Positions 1 to 12,291 of a DNA stretch of 64,000 nt are shown piece after piece; position 1 is the first letter of the stretch, and each line of letters opens with the position of its first letter. The translations under genes were made by a program, and so were the position numbers. The stretch is from the NCBI RefSeq assembly GCF_000758685.1, contig NZ_CP009286.1, positions 278,501 to 342,500 of the forward strand, written 5' to 3'. Below the pieces are notes generated by a model. That model was not told the DNA's origin, ran no database searches, and worked only from the letters and a program-made list of their open reading frames with translations. The DNA comes from Paenibacillus stellifer (GTDB lineage Bacteria; Bacillota; Bacilli; Paenibacillales; Paenibacillaceae).

Positions 1-1
1 G

Positions 2-2692
2 GGCGCTCTACCGATCCGGAAGAGCGAAAGCGTTTCGATTTTTGGAAGAACACAGGTAAACTATTATCGGAGCGGCACCGGATCGGGCGGTAGCGTCAAT
101 GTGGCGTATACAACCAATCTGCTGGACGGCCTGCGCGCCAAGAAGAATATCACGGTTAATGAAGATTTGGCGGCTGTGTATGAGAAATGGATCGAGGCCA
201 ACCCGTTCGATAACGGGGGAGGCGGTTGGGCCGCAGAGCCTTGGCATCAGAAGGAAATGCCTTTGACAAGCGAGCTGGTGTCTGAAGCCAGGGGGAAGTC
301 GGATAAAGCTATCGTGGTGATCGGCCGTACGGCGGGCGAGGATCAGGACAATGCCAATGAGCAGGGAAGCTACCGGCTGACCGATGATGAGAAGGACATG
401 CTGAAGCAGGTAACGGCCCACTTCGAGCGGACGATTGTCGTGCTGAATGTGTCGAATATTATCGATATGAGCTGGCTGAATGACGCGGACTATATCCACC
501 CGATTGCAAGCGTAATCTATGCCTGGCATGGCGGTATGGAAGGCGGCAATGCGATTGCCGACGTGCTGGCCGGAGAGGTAGCCCCGAGCGGCAAGCTGAC
601 CGATACGATCGCCTACTCGCTGGACGACTACCCGTCGACCCGCAATTACGGGGATGAATTTACGAACGTATATCAAGAAGACATTTATGTAGGCTACCGG
701 TATTTTGAAACCTTTTGCCCGGAGAAGGTGCAGTATCCGTTCGGCTACGGCCTGTCGTACACAACCTTTGAACTGAAGGCGGAAGAGGCTGGGCTGGCGA
801 ATCGTGACGGACAAGAGATCATTGAACTCGTTGTAGCCGTTACCAACACAGGCAGTGAATTTGCAGGCAAAGAGTCGGTTCAGGTGTATTACGAAGCGCC
901 TCAGGGCAAGCTGGGCAAGCCAGCCAAGGCATTGGCGGCATTCGGCAAAACACGGGTGCTTCAGCCGGGCGAGTCGCAGACCTTGACTATCAGCTTCCCC
1001 GTTCACATTATGGCATCCTACGATGACGAAGGCGTTACGGGCTTCCCTTCCGCCTATGTGCTGGAGGCTGGAACGTATAACCTGTTCGCAGGCAGCAATG
1101 TCCGCAGCCTTATCAGCCTCGGCGTTGAAGGTCAAAGCGGATATACGGTGGCGGATACCACCGTAGTCGAGCAGCTGGAAGAGGCGCTGGCTCCGACCGC
1201 GAGCTTCACCCGGATGAAGCCGGGAGCGCGGCGGGAGGACGGCACGTACGAGCTGATCTTCACGGAAGCGCCGAAGCAGAAAATCTCATTAGCTGAGCGC
1301 ATTCAGAGCAAGCTGCCGGTGACGCTGGAGCAGACCGGAGACAAAGGATACAAGCTCAAAGATGTGCATGAGGGCAAGATTAGCATGGAGGACTTCATCG
1401 CCCAGCTCAGCGACCAGGATCTGGCCGCGATTGTCCGCGGCGAAGGCATGAGCAGCCCGCTGGTGACATCGGGTACGGCATCGGCCTTTGGCGGAGTGAG
1501 CGATTCGCTGTTCGGCTTCGGCATCCCGGTGGGATGTACGGCGGATGGCCCGTCCGGCATCCGGATGGACAGCGGAGAGAAGGCGACCCAGGTGGCAATC
1601 GGCACGCTGCTGGCCGCAACATGGAACCCGGAGCTGGTCGAGGAGCTGTACGTTATGGAAGGCCGGGAGCTGCTCCGGAATGAGATTGACACACTGCTTG
1701 GACCGGGGCTGAATATCCGCCGCAGTCCGCTGAACGGACGGAACTTCGAGTATTTCTCCGAGGACCCGCTGGTTACCGGCGTGTTCGCGGCCGTCTGTAC
1801 CCGCGGAATTATGAAGGGCGGATCGAACGCGACATTGAAGCATTTTGCCTGCAACAATCAGGAGAAATACCGCAGCCAGGTGGATGCCGTCGTATCCGAG
1901 CGCGCCGTGCGGGAGATTTATCTCAAGGGCTTCGAAATCGCCGTGAAGCAGGCCGGAGCCAATTCGATCATGACCTCCTACAATCCGGTGAACGGACACT
2001 GGGCGGCATCGAACTATGATCTCAACACGACGATTCTTCGCGGAGAGTGGGGTTTCCAGGGTATAGTAATGACGGACTGGTGGGCCAAGATGAACGATGC
2101 GGAATCCGGCGGTACGGCGGACGCCCGGTTCACCAATTTCATGGTCCGTGCGCAGAACGATCTGTATATGGTCGTCAGCAACTATGGCGCAGAGATTAAC
2201 GCCATGGAGGATAACACACTGGAGTCCCTGGAGAACGGAACCTTGACCCGGGGCGAGCTGCAGCGCAGCGCCATGAACATCTGCCGGTTCCTGATGCATG
2301 CGCCGGTATTCTCGCGCGAGCAGGTAATTGAGGAGACGGTCGAAGCGTTTAAGGCGAATCCGTCGCTTGCGGCTGAGCAGGCAGAGTCTCTGGCGGATGG
2401 AAGCCAAATCAAGCCGGACCCGGCGGGACCGGTTATTGTGAAGGTTGAGCAGTCCGGCGTGTACCGGACCCTCGTCCAGCTCATGTCGCCGGAATCGAAT
2501 CTGGCGCAGAGTGCCTGCAACGTGACGCTGAACGGCCAGCTGATGACGACTATCCAGACGAACGGAACGGACGGCCGCTGGGTCCGCCAGAAGCTGGTGA
2601 AGGCGGAGCTCGAAGCGGGGCTCTATGAGCTGAAGCTGGACTTCGTGAAGCCGGGTCTTGTGATCGACTGGATTGAGTTCAAGCAGTTGTAG
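2..2692 (+). CDS. Circularly permuted GH3 beta-glucosidase, 5'-truncated by the window edge
   Basis: Glycoside hydrolase family 3 enzyme, expected to release terminal beta-linked glucose (or xylose) from oligosaccharides. The frame is open from base 2 with no start; the GTG at 101 is an internal valine in the typical GSGGSVNV stretch, so the true start lies upstream. Domain order is reversed against classical GH3. The C-terminal alpha/beta sandwich comes first (GRTAGEDQDN, about 340-620), followed by the PFGYGLSYTTFE motif and a fibronectin-III-like domain. The TIM-barrel domain comes last (TADGPSGIR, NEIDTLLGPGLNI, LKHFACNNQE), with the nucleophile Asp in VMTDWW at 2075-2077. This permuted order is known from Butyrivibrio/Ruminococcus-type enzymes. 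No signal peptide can be judged. A strong terminator lies about 150 bp downstream. Exact sugar specificity is not readable from the sequence. Confidence 0.92.
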   Translation, partial: GALPIRKSESVSIFGRTQVNYYRSGTGSGGSVNVAYTTNLLDGLRAKKNITVNEDLAAVYEKWIEANPFDNGGGGWAAEPWHQKEMPLTSELVSEARGKSDKAIVVIGRTAGEDQDNANEQGSYRLTDDEKDMLKQVTAHFERTIVVLNVSNIIDMSWLNDADYIHPIASVIYAWHGGMEGGNAIADVLAGEVAPSGKLTDTIAYSLDDYPSTRNYGDEFTNVYQEDIYVGYRYFETFCPEKVQYPFGYGLSYTTFELKAEEAGLANRDGQEIIELVVAVTNTGSEFAGKESVQVYYEAPQGKLGKPAKALAAFGKTRVLQPGESQTLTISFPVHIMASYDDEGVTGFPSAYVLEAGTYNLFAGSNVRSLISLGVEGQSGYTVADTTVVEQLEEALAPTASFTRMKPGARREDGTYELIFTEAPKQKISLAERIQSKLPVTLEQTGDKGYKLKDVHEGKISMEDFIAQLSDQDLAAIVRGEGMSSPLVTSGTASAFGGVSDSLFGFGIPVGCTADGPSGIRMDSGEKATQVAIGTLLAATWNPELVEELYVMEGRELLRNEIDTLLGPGLNIRRSPLNGRNFEYFSEDPLVTGVFAAVCTRGIMKGGSNATLKHFACNNQEKYRSQVDAVVSERAVREIYLKGFEIAVKQAGANSIMTSYNPVNGHWAASNYDLNTTILRGEWGFQGIVMTDWWAKMNDAESGGTADARFTNFMVRAQNDLYMVVSNYGAEINAMEDNTLESLENGTLTRGELQRSAMNICRFLMHAPVFSREQVIEETVEAFKANPSLAAEQAESLADGSQIKPDPAGPVIVKVEQSGVYRTLVQLMSPESNLAQSACNVTLNGQLMTTIQTNGTDGRWVRQKLVKAELEAGLYELKLDFVKPGLVIDWIEFKQL

Positions 2693-2837
2693 GGGTATGG
2701 CTTGCTTAAGTTTGCTAAAAGTATTCCGATCATCACTAAAGTGGAAATTGCTCATTTGTTCGACTACGAATGCCATGAACCAGTACATTTTAAAGACAAT
2801 CTCTCGCTCGCCATTCATGAGTCTGGCTCAAACCTAA

Positions 2838-2879
2838 AAACAAGGCTGCCTGAAGTTAGGACTTCAGGCAGCCTTGTTT
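2838..2879. terminator. Bidirectional intrinsic terminator
   Basis: A perfect 19-bp stem (2838-2856 with 2861-2879, core CAAGGCTGCCTGAAGT) encloses a 4-nt TAGG loop. A-rich and T-rich flanks serve both strands. It sits between the convergent GH3 gene and the SLH surface protein gene and can stop both transcripts. Confidence 0.93.
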
Positions 2880-2893
2880 ATGCGTTGCTTTTT

Positions 2894-5800
2894 TTACATT
2901 CCTTCAATAAGTTCCTTAATGGAGCTGTCGCTCTTTAATGCGCGCAGCAGGACGGTTATGGCTTCAGCGCGTGTGGCCTGGTTATCAGGCTTGAATGCAG
3001 AGGGGGTTACCCCTTGAATCAATTGGGCCTTGTAGGCTTCCCCAATGACATTCTTAGCCCAATGATCGTTGCCGACATCGGTGAAAGAAGCCGAATTACC
3101 GGTTGCCAGTTGGCCAAGATCAAGAACTCGGGCCAAGATCGTAACGATCTCTGCACGGGAAATTGCTGCATTCGGTCTAAAGCTTCCGTCGGAATAACCG
3201 TTAATAATCCCCTTTTCAGCCAATGTCCGGATGTAGTCGGAAGCCCAATTCGTTGTCGTATCGCGGAACGACGCCGAACCCTGGCCTGCTTCCAGTCCGA
3301 AAGCACGACATACCATAGCTGCGAACTCTGCTCTTGTTACGGAAGCATCGGGGCGGAACGTTCCATTCTGGTAACCGTTGATGATACGCAGCTTCACGGC
3401 CAGAACAATTTCATTGCGGCTCCAATGCTGCGCGATATCGCTGAACGAAATGCTCGTATTCTTCGTGGCGGCAATCGATTCCCTGATGGCTTGAATTACA
3501 GCTTCCACGTTAATCACCTTGCTCTGGAAGGGATTAATCTTGGCAGGTTCCGGCTTTGTGCCTGTCGTTGGTGTCGTCGGTGTAGTCGGAGCCGTCGCGG
3601 TTGGTTGTCCGCCGCTTACCGAACTAGGTGCAGCTTCCCGGGTCACCGTTACCGTGTAGCTCTTCGTTGTGCCATCCTGCGCTTTTACTGCAATCGTAAT
3701 CACGTTGCTTCCAACGCTCAGGGCGATTGATTCGCTGGCCTGACCGATTACAACCGCTGTATTATTTACTGTAATCGTCGCATTGCTGTCAGATGCAGTA
3801 GCCGTTACACTGGTGCTGGCGACCCCGTTCGCAACGCTGGCGCTGTACGATGTAATCCCGGCTCCGAAGACTGGACTAATTGTGGCGTTCGACAGCGTAA
3901 GTCTGCTCAAATCTGCATTGCTGCTCTGGGCACGGTTCACTATCAGCGTATAGGAATTCGTCGAGCCGTTCTCATTCGACAGCTTAATCTCGATTGGATT
4001 CGGACCGACAGCCAGATTCGCAGCGTGATATTCGTACACGCTGCCAGTCACCGAGGCATATGTTGCACCCGTAACCGACAGAACCGGACTGGAGTCTCCT
4101 GTATTCAAGAAGATCCCGAGACTGGAAACGGTATTCGCTACATCAACACGATAGTTGAATACCGATGAAGAGAATGCCGGAGATATCGTTCCTTGATCCA
4201 CCGACAATCCGGTCAAGAGTGCCGGTCCCGGACCTTCCTCTCCGGTATTGCTGGAGATTGCCTTGACTGTCTTGGCTTCTGTACTTGTCCAGGTGTTGCC
4301 GCCATCTCCTGAGAACCTCATTACATATTCCCAATTACCGGCTTTATCCGGAACGAAATTAGCTCGGTAGACGTCGTTGTTGCCATTGTCCTGAGCGTAA
4401 ACGGCGTCCACCCAAGTATATTGAGTGTCTTCGCTGAGCTTGTATCCTAATTGCGCTTGAATATGAACTCCGCGTCCCGTATAATTCGTCACATTCTGTG
4501 AATTCACTTCTGCCGTAATGTCGTCGGTTTTAGTACCTGCATTTTGTTCATTCGACAGTGCAGACAAGTTCTCTGCTTTTGCGATCGGAATATTTGGCAA
4601 TTCTACGCTTGGAGTTCCGGACGTTTTATCAATGGTGTACTCGTCAAGCACGTTACCATTCTTCTCAATTGCTTTAACCGTCAGCTTATCTCCGTTCACA
4701 TTCACCGTAAGATAGTTGGTGTCATCCGTATCGTTTTTGTAATACGCATCCCATACCTGTTTAAACGGATCACTGTAGTTTTTATTGCCCGAGCGACCGG
4801 TTATATAGTACACGGTACCCTTGGTCGTATTGTCAACAAAGTTATTATTGTTAATCGGATAAGTTCTTGTAATGGTATGGTCATGGGCGCCGAATACCAG
4901 ATCCACATGATATTTGTCGATTACCGGCTGGAACGCCAATTTTACTTTCTCCGCATCGGCTGCACGACTGCTTCTGCTGTAGTAGGATGCCTTATGATAG
5001 AATACGATTTTCCACTTCTTATCCGTGCTCATCAAGTCTTGGTCCAGCCAAGCCGCTTGTTCCGCAAGAATGTCACCCATTTTCTCGGTCTGGTCTGTGT
5101 TAGCTTCTGTATTCTGCGAGTTCAGTACGGAGATATGCACATCGCCATAGTCATAAGAATAGACCAGGCCCTTCAAGCGATCTGGACCGTTCTGAGGGAG
5201 ATTGAATTGCATCTTGAAATTATCCGCCTGTTCATTCACACCATAGGTGGAGTAATATTCATGATTCCCCGTGACAGGCATCTCGGGAATGTTCTCGATT
5301 ACACCTTCTGCTCCTTCAAACCATTTATGCCAATGCTCATAGCTTCCTTTTTCCACCAGGTCACCGTTATTAATAATAAACTTGGCTTCTGGATTCGCTT
5401 GATAAGCCGCGTTAACCGTTTCTCCCCATTTCGCATAATCCGACTCTTCTTGTCTTCCGCTTTGACTATCACCAAAGATCAGAAATTGAAATGGCGCGGC
5501 AATAGAAGCCTCTGTTGTAAAGGTGGCGGTATCGCTCCAATTCGTACCCGTTCCAACCCGGTATACATAAGCTGTACCCGGCTTCAGACCCGCCAGTGTA
5601 GCGGTATGCACACTTGCACTAACGTTTACATATTGCGTTTTGTACCCTTTTCCTTCCGCCATCACCGAGGTGTTCACACCAGGGAAAGACCCTTCGTTGG
5701 ACTTCTCGGCATACTGGACGTAGCTTTCACTAACATTCGACTCGGTTTTCCAGGTAATGGTCTGGGTAGTTTTCGCGTCTTGAGTCCAAGTCAGCATAAC

Positions 5801-6859
5801 GTCGAACGGTTTGACAATAGTCTGTTCGTCAAAGAACTTATTAACCTTGTAGCCCAATATTTTCTGATCCCATGTTAAGCCGTTGTCCAACGAAAAGCGC
5901 ATGGCATAATACCACTTGCCTGCACGATCAGGAGTAAACTGTGCGCTGAACCGGTCACTGTTGCCAACATCGTCTTTATAAACCGCATTTACCCATGTAT
6001 AATCCGGATCTGTTTCGAAACGATATCCCAGTTGGGCGATAAGGTTATTCCCCTTGCCGGCACCGTTCGTGATATCCTCGACCTCAACCTCACCTGTGAT
6101 CTCCGGAGTCGGTTGACCAATCATCAGCCGGTCATTTAAATCCGTCAGGTCGGCTACTGATTTTACTTTCGGAACAGGCAATGATTCAACAACTTCAAGG
6201 GTAGCTGTCGCGCTAACCCCTTGATAAACACCGGTAATGGTCACCGTTCCCAGTGGAGCGTTAGGGGCAACCAGGACAGTTCCATTCGAGACTGTAACAA
6301 AAGCCGGCTCACTGCTTGTCCAATTTACAGAACCAGTTAAATCGGCTTTATTTCCGTCTGACAAGTAGCGAAATGCCTCAGCCGGTGTGCTTTGACCCGG
6401 TTGCAGTTGCTTCTGATTAAGGGCAAGCTTCAAAAAATAGACCGCAGAGTTTCCGCTAACCTTCGGGCTGGCATTCAAGAAGTCAGTATAATCTCCCGAC
6501 CAGGAAGCCTGCGGAATGTATTTGTACTGAACGACTCCTCCTGTATTATTGAAGTCCTGAGTACTCAGGTTGTAGGAGAATACGTTCTGTTGCACGCCGT
6601 CTACCAAGACAGTGCCCGTTAAGGACATGGGCTTAAATGTGCTCCAATTCGTAAAATTACCATTGATATACATCTCGCTCTTGGGGGAATAGGTGCTCAC
6701 GGTAACCGTTCCATCTCCGTTAAACTCCGGGCTGGTTACGGTTCCGCCGCCATCGGCAGCGTGGACTCTCTGAAGTCCTCCCGGCGTCAATACACCTAAC
6801 AACAACATGCTGATCAAAACGATTGCAAATACTTTGTGAAACCTTGGCTTTGTAAACAA
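2894..6859 (-). CDS. SLH-anchored multidomain purple-acid-phosphatase-like surface phosphoesterase
   Basis: About 1321 aa. Likely a cell-surface metallophosphoesterase held on secondary cell-wall polymer. A signal peptide covers residues 1-35 (KPRFHKVFAIVLISMLLLGV, cut near VHA-AD). Next come a starch-binding-like beta domain (YINGNFTNW) and a BIG2-like Ig domain (WTSSEPAFVTVSNGTV). A purple-acid-phosphatase N-terminal Fn3 region follows, then a calcineurin-type domain: GDSQ near 461, GDLVEKG near 500, GNHEYY near 531, GAHDH near 658. Two copies of a YTWVxAVY...YRANFVPDKAG-type module bracket the catalytic domain. Two cadherin-like sandwich domains (about 880-1076), a Thr/Pro linker and three SLH repeats (about 1140-1320) finish it. 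I chose the TTG start at 6859 because GGGAGGT precedes it at good spacing and the signal peptide follows at once. The ATG at 7009 has no visible ribosome site. Substrate unknown. Confidence 0.9.
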   Translation of the reverse strand: MFTKPRFHKVFAIVLISMLLLGVLTPGGLQRVHAADGGGTVTSPEFNGDGTVTVSTYSPKSEMYINGNFTNWSTFKPMSLTGTVLVDGVQQNVFSYNLSTQDFNNTGGVVQYKYIPQASWSGDYTDFLNASPKVSGNSAVYFLKLALNQKQLQPGQSTPAEAFRYLSDGNKADLTGSVNWTSSEPAFVTVSNGTVLVAPNAPLGTVTITGVYQGVSATATLEVVESLPVPKVKSVADLTDLNDRLMIGQPTPEITGEVEVEDITNGAGKGNNLIAQLGYRFETDPDYTWVNAVYKDDVGNSDRFSAQFTPDRAGKWYYAMRFSLDNGLTWDQKILGYKVNKFFDEQTIVKPFDVMLTWTQDAKTTQTITWKTESNVSESYVQYAEKSNEGSFPGVNTSVMAEGKGYKTQYVNVSASVHTATLAGLKPGTAYVYRVGTGTNWSDTATFTTEASIAAPFQFLIFGDSQSGRQEESDYAKWGETVNAAYQANPEAKFIINNGDLVEKGSYEHWHKWFEGAEGVIENIPEMPVTGNHEYYSTYGVNEQADNFKMQFNLPQNGPDRLKGLVYSYDYGDVHISVLNSQNTEANTDQTEKMGDILAEQAAWLDQDLMSTDKKWKIVFYHKASYYSRSSRAADAEKVKLAFQPVIDKYHVDLVFGAHDHTITRTYPINNNNFVDNTTKGTVYYITGRSGNKNYSDPFKQVWDAYYKNDTDDTNYLTVNVNGDKLTVKAIEKNGNVLDEYTIDKTSGTPSVELPNIPIAKAENLSALSNEQNAGTKTDDITAEVNSQNVTNYTGRGVHIQAQLGYKLSEDTQYTWVDAVYAQDNGNNDVYRANFVPDKAGNWEYVMRFSGDGGNTWTSTEAKTVKAISSNTGEEGPGPALLTGLSVDQGTISPAFSSSVFNYRVDVANTVSSLGIFLNTGDSSPVLSVTGATYASVTGSVYEYHAANLAVGPNPIEIKLSNENGSTNSYTLIVNRAQSSNADLSRLTLSNATISPVFGAGITSYSASVANGVASTSVTATASDSNATITVNNTAVVIGQASESIALSVGSNVITIAVKAQDGTTKSYTVTVTREAAPSSVSGGQPTATAPTTPTTPTTGTKPEPAKINPFQSKVINVEAVIQAIRESIAATKNTSISFSDIAQHWSRNEIVLAVKLRIINGYQNGTFRPDASVTRAEFAAMVCRAFGLEAGQGSASFRDTTTNWASDYIRTLAEKGIINGYSDGSFRPNAAISRAEIVTILARVLDLGQLATGNSASFTDVGNDHWAKNVIGEAYKAQLIQGVTPSAFKPDNQATRAEAITVLLRALKSDSSIKELIEGM

Positions 6860-7431
6860 AACTCTACCTCCCACATAGTTGTAATGATATGTAGTCCTTT
6901 GATGCTGCTCTTGCCCATTCGGGCAAAGGCATTTCTCCAGCCCTCTGAAAACTTTGTAAAAAGGATTCTCTGACTCAATCTTTATACAGAATTTTACATA
7001 AAATTTCAAAGGCCTATTTTAATACTAGTGCGGATTCGTCAACAACGTGTGAATGGATTGTTTATATTATGTAAAGAATTTTGCTCTATATATTCTCAAA
7101 ATAATAAAACAATAGAATGAATGAAATAAAAAGGAATTAAATATTTATGCAAAAAAAATGCGTCATCATCGAATGATGGGAAGGTTGAGCTACAAAATGC
7201 ATATTAAATGCCATGTTCGGGCATGGTCTAACGGTGATTCCCAGGGTTGTCTCATTGCCGGAAAGGGATGGGGTGATCTTTTATTTTATAACTTTGTGAA
7301 CATAACAGAATGAAATCTCATTTTTCGTACAGTTTCTCTTGATATTCTACATGAATAGAGTACTATAGGGATATAAGTCATAAAAACATGAATCATTTCA
7401 TATATATTTTAAATAAATGGAGGAGAAGCGA
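6860..7431. other. A+T-rich divergent intergenic region
   Basis: About 570 bp between divergently transcribed surface-protein and GH51 genes, clearly more A+T-rich than its neighbours. It holds two small inverted repeats (TCATCAT/ATGATG at about 7163-7178, and CCATG-ttcggg-CATGG at 7211-7226) and a plausible promoter near its right end. No coding potential was seen. Confidence 0.6.
7339..7366 (+). promoter_or_regulatory. Candidate promoter for the GH51 gene
   Basis: TTGATA at 7339-7344, a 16-bp spacer and TACTAT at 7361-7366, about 65 bp upstream of the GH51 start codon. Sigma-A-like by eye only; no operator for a sugar-responsive regulator was recognised. Confidence 0.45.
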
Positions 7432-11232
<3,801 letters not shown>

Positions 11233-11338
11233 TGATGAAGGGTTTTTGCTTTTTTTGCACGTTTTTTATCCTTACTCAGGAAGGGAATGGAGGCGGCACC
11301 CGCATGCCGGGAAGCGTGCGCGCGCCGGAACCCGCTCC

Positions 11339-12130
11339 CTATATTGATTGATTGAGCAGAGGCACGCATGTCTGGATCGTGCGTCCGAGTGAGTCTTTCA
11401 CCTCGGTCAATCTAACCTCTACCCCATAGGCTGCTTTCAGATTTTGTTCCGTCACCACATCCGCCGCTTCGCCGAAGAGAAAGCCTTGATTTGAAATCAT
11501 AAGCGCGACTTTGGTTGAGCACAGAAATGCGTGGTCGGGGGAGTGGGAGGTCATCAGGATTCCCAGCCCCTTACGGGACAGCCTCTGAACTTCCTCCAAT
11601 ACACGTACTTGATTGCCAAAATCCAGATTGGCGGTGGGCTCGTCCATAATGAGCAGCTTGGGCTCCTGGGCGAGGGCTCTTGCGATCAGAACAAGCTGCC
11701 GTTCTCCCCCGCTGATCTGCGTATAGTCTTTGCCCGCCAGATGAGAAATGCGAAGATCATCCAGCATCCGCGCGGCCAGTTCCTTATCTTTGCTCGACGG
11801 AGAGGACAGCATTCCAATGTGGGCGGTTCTGCCCATCAGGACGACATCCAGCACTTTATAGGCAAAAGGCGGTGTATGGGCCTGAGGCACATAGCTGACA
11901 CTTTTGGCGAGAACACGGGGCGGCAAGGAAGTCATGTTCTGCCCGTCCAGCAGGATTTCTCCCTGGATCAGCGGCAGGAAGCCCAGAATGCTCTTGAACA
12001 GGGTTGTCTTGCCCGCACCGTTCGGTCCGAGCAGACAGACCATATCTCCGGTCTGCACCGAAAAGGTAATATTCCGGACAATTTCCGTTCCATTATAGCC
12101 GCAGGTTGCATTCACGATATCGAGTTTCAT
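11339..12130 (-). CDS. ABC transporter ATPase, iron-siderophore/cobalamin import type (FecE/BtuD-like)
   Basis: 263 aa, typical length for the ATPase of FecCD-type importers. Walker A GPNGAGKTT (about 35-43), signature ISGGERQLVLIARAL (about 140), Walker B KLLIMDEPTANLD, and a switch histidine in MTSHSPDH. The family energises uptake of ferric siderophores, haem or cobalamin through a membrane permease dimer. No permease or binding protein gene is adjacent on either side, so it is an orphan here and must work with a distant permease or be a remnant. Upstream is a very A+T-rich region with a perfect 16-bp palindrome. Substrate cannot be decided; iron chelate is the family default. Confidence 0.85.
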   Translation of the reverse strand: MKLDIVNATCGYNGTEIVRNITFSVQTGDMVCLLGPNGAGKTTLFKSILGFLPLIQGEILLDGQNMTSLPPRVLAKSVSYVPQAHTPPFAYKVLDVVLMGRTAHIGMLSSPSSKDKELAARMLDDLRISHLAGKDYTQISGGERQLVLIARALAQEPKLLIMDEPTANLDFGNQVRVLEEVQRLSRKGLGILMTSHSPDHAFLCSTKVALMISNQGFLFGEAADVVTEQNLKAAYGVEVRLTEVKDSLGRTIQTCVPLLNQSI

Positions 12131-12160
12131 CGAATCACTCTTTTCCGGAATCTAAATATG

Positions 12161-12176
12161 TTTAATTATAATTAAA
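12161..12176. promoter_or_regulatory. Perfect 16-bp palindrome in the divergent promoter region
   Basis: TTTAATTATAATTAAA, dyad-symmetric, lies in a run of A+T 30 bp upstream of the ABC ATPase start and about 115 bp upstream of the MATE gene. It overlaps TATAAT-like elements. It could be a regulator site (an iron regulator would suit the ATPase) but does not match the Fur box well. It may be no more than A+T bias. Confidence 0.35.
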
Positions 12177-12291
12177 TATAATGATATAGAAATTAATATA
12201 ATATGAACAATGTTTTACAGAGCGGCTGAAAGATCGGACTTTGCGTTAACCATGACGGACTTCGGAACCTGCAAATTCAATCAGAAAAGAA

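Noticed and set aside
8..1135. 375-codon minus-strand frame opposite the GH3 gene
   Set aside because: Shadow of the GH3 coding sequence; no family motifs, Arg/His-rich composition typical of antisense frames in GC-rich DNA.
2702..2938. 78-codon plus-strand frame after the GH3 gene
   Set aside because: It runs through a perfect terminator hairpin into the 3' end of the opposite gene and has no ribosome site.
12161..12200. Fur box upstream of the siderophore-type ATPase
   Set aside because: The palindrome is all A/T and lacks the GATAAT/ATTATC-type core with its conserved G and C; kept only as an unnamed palindrome.
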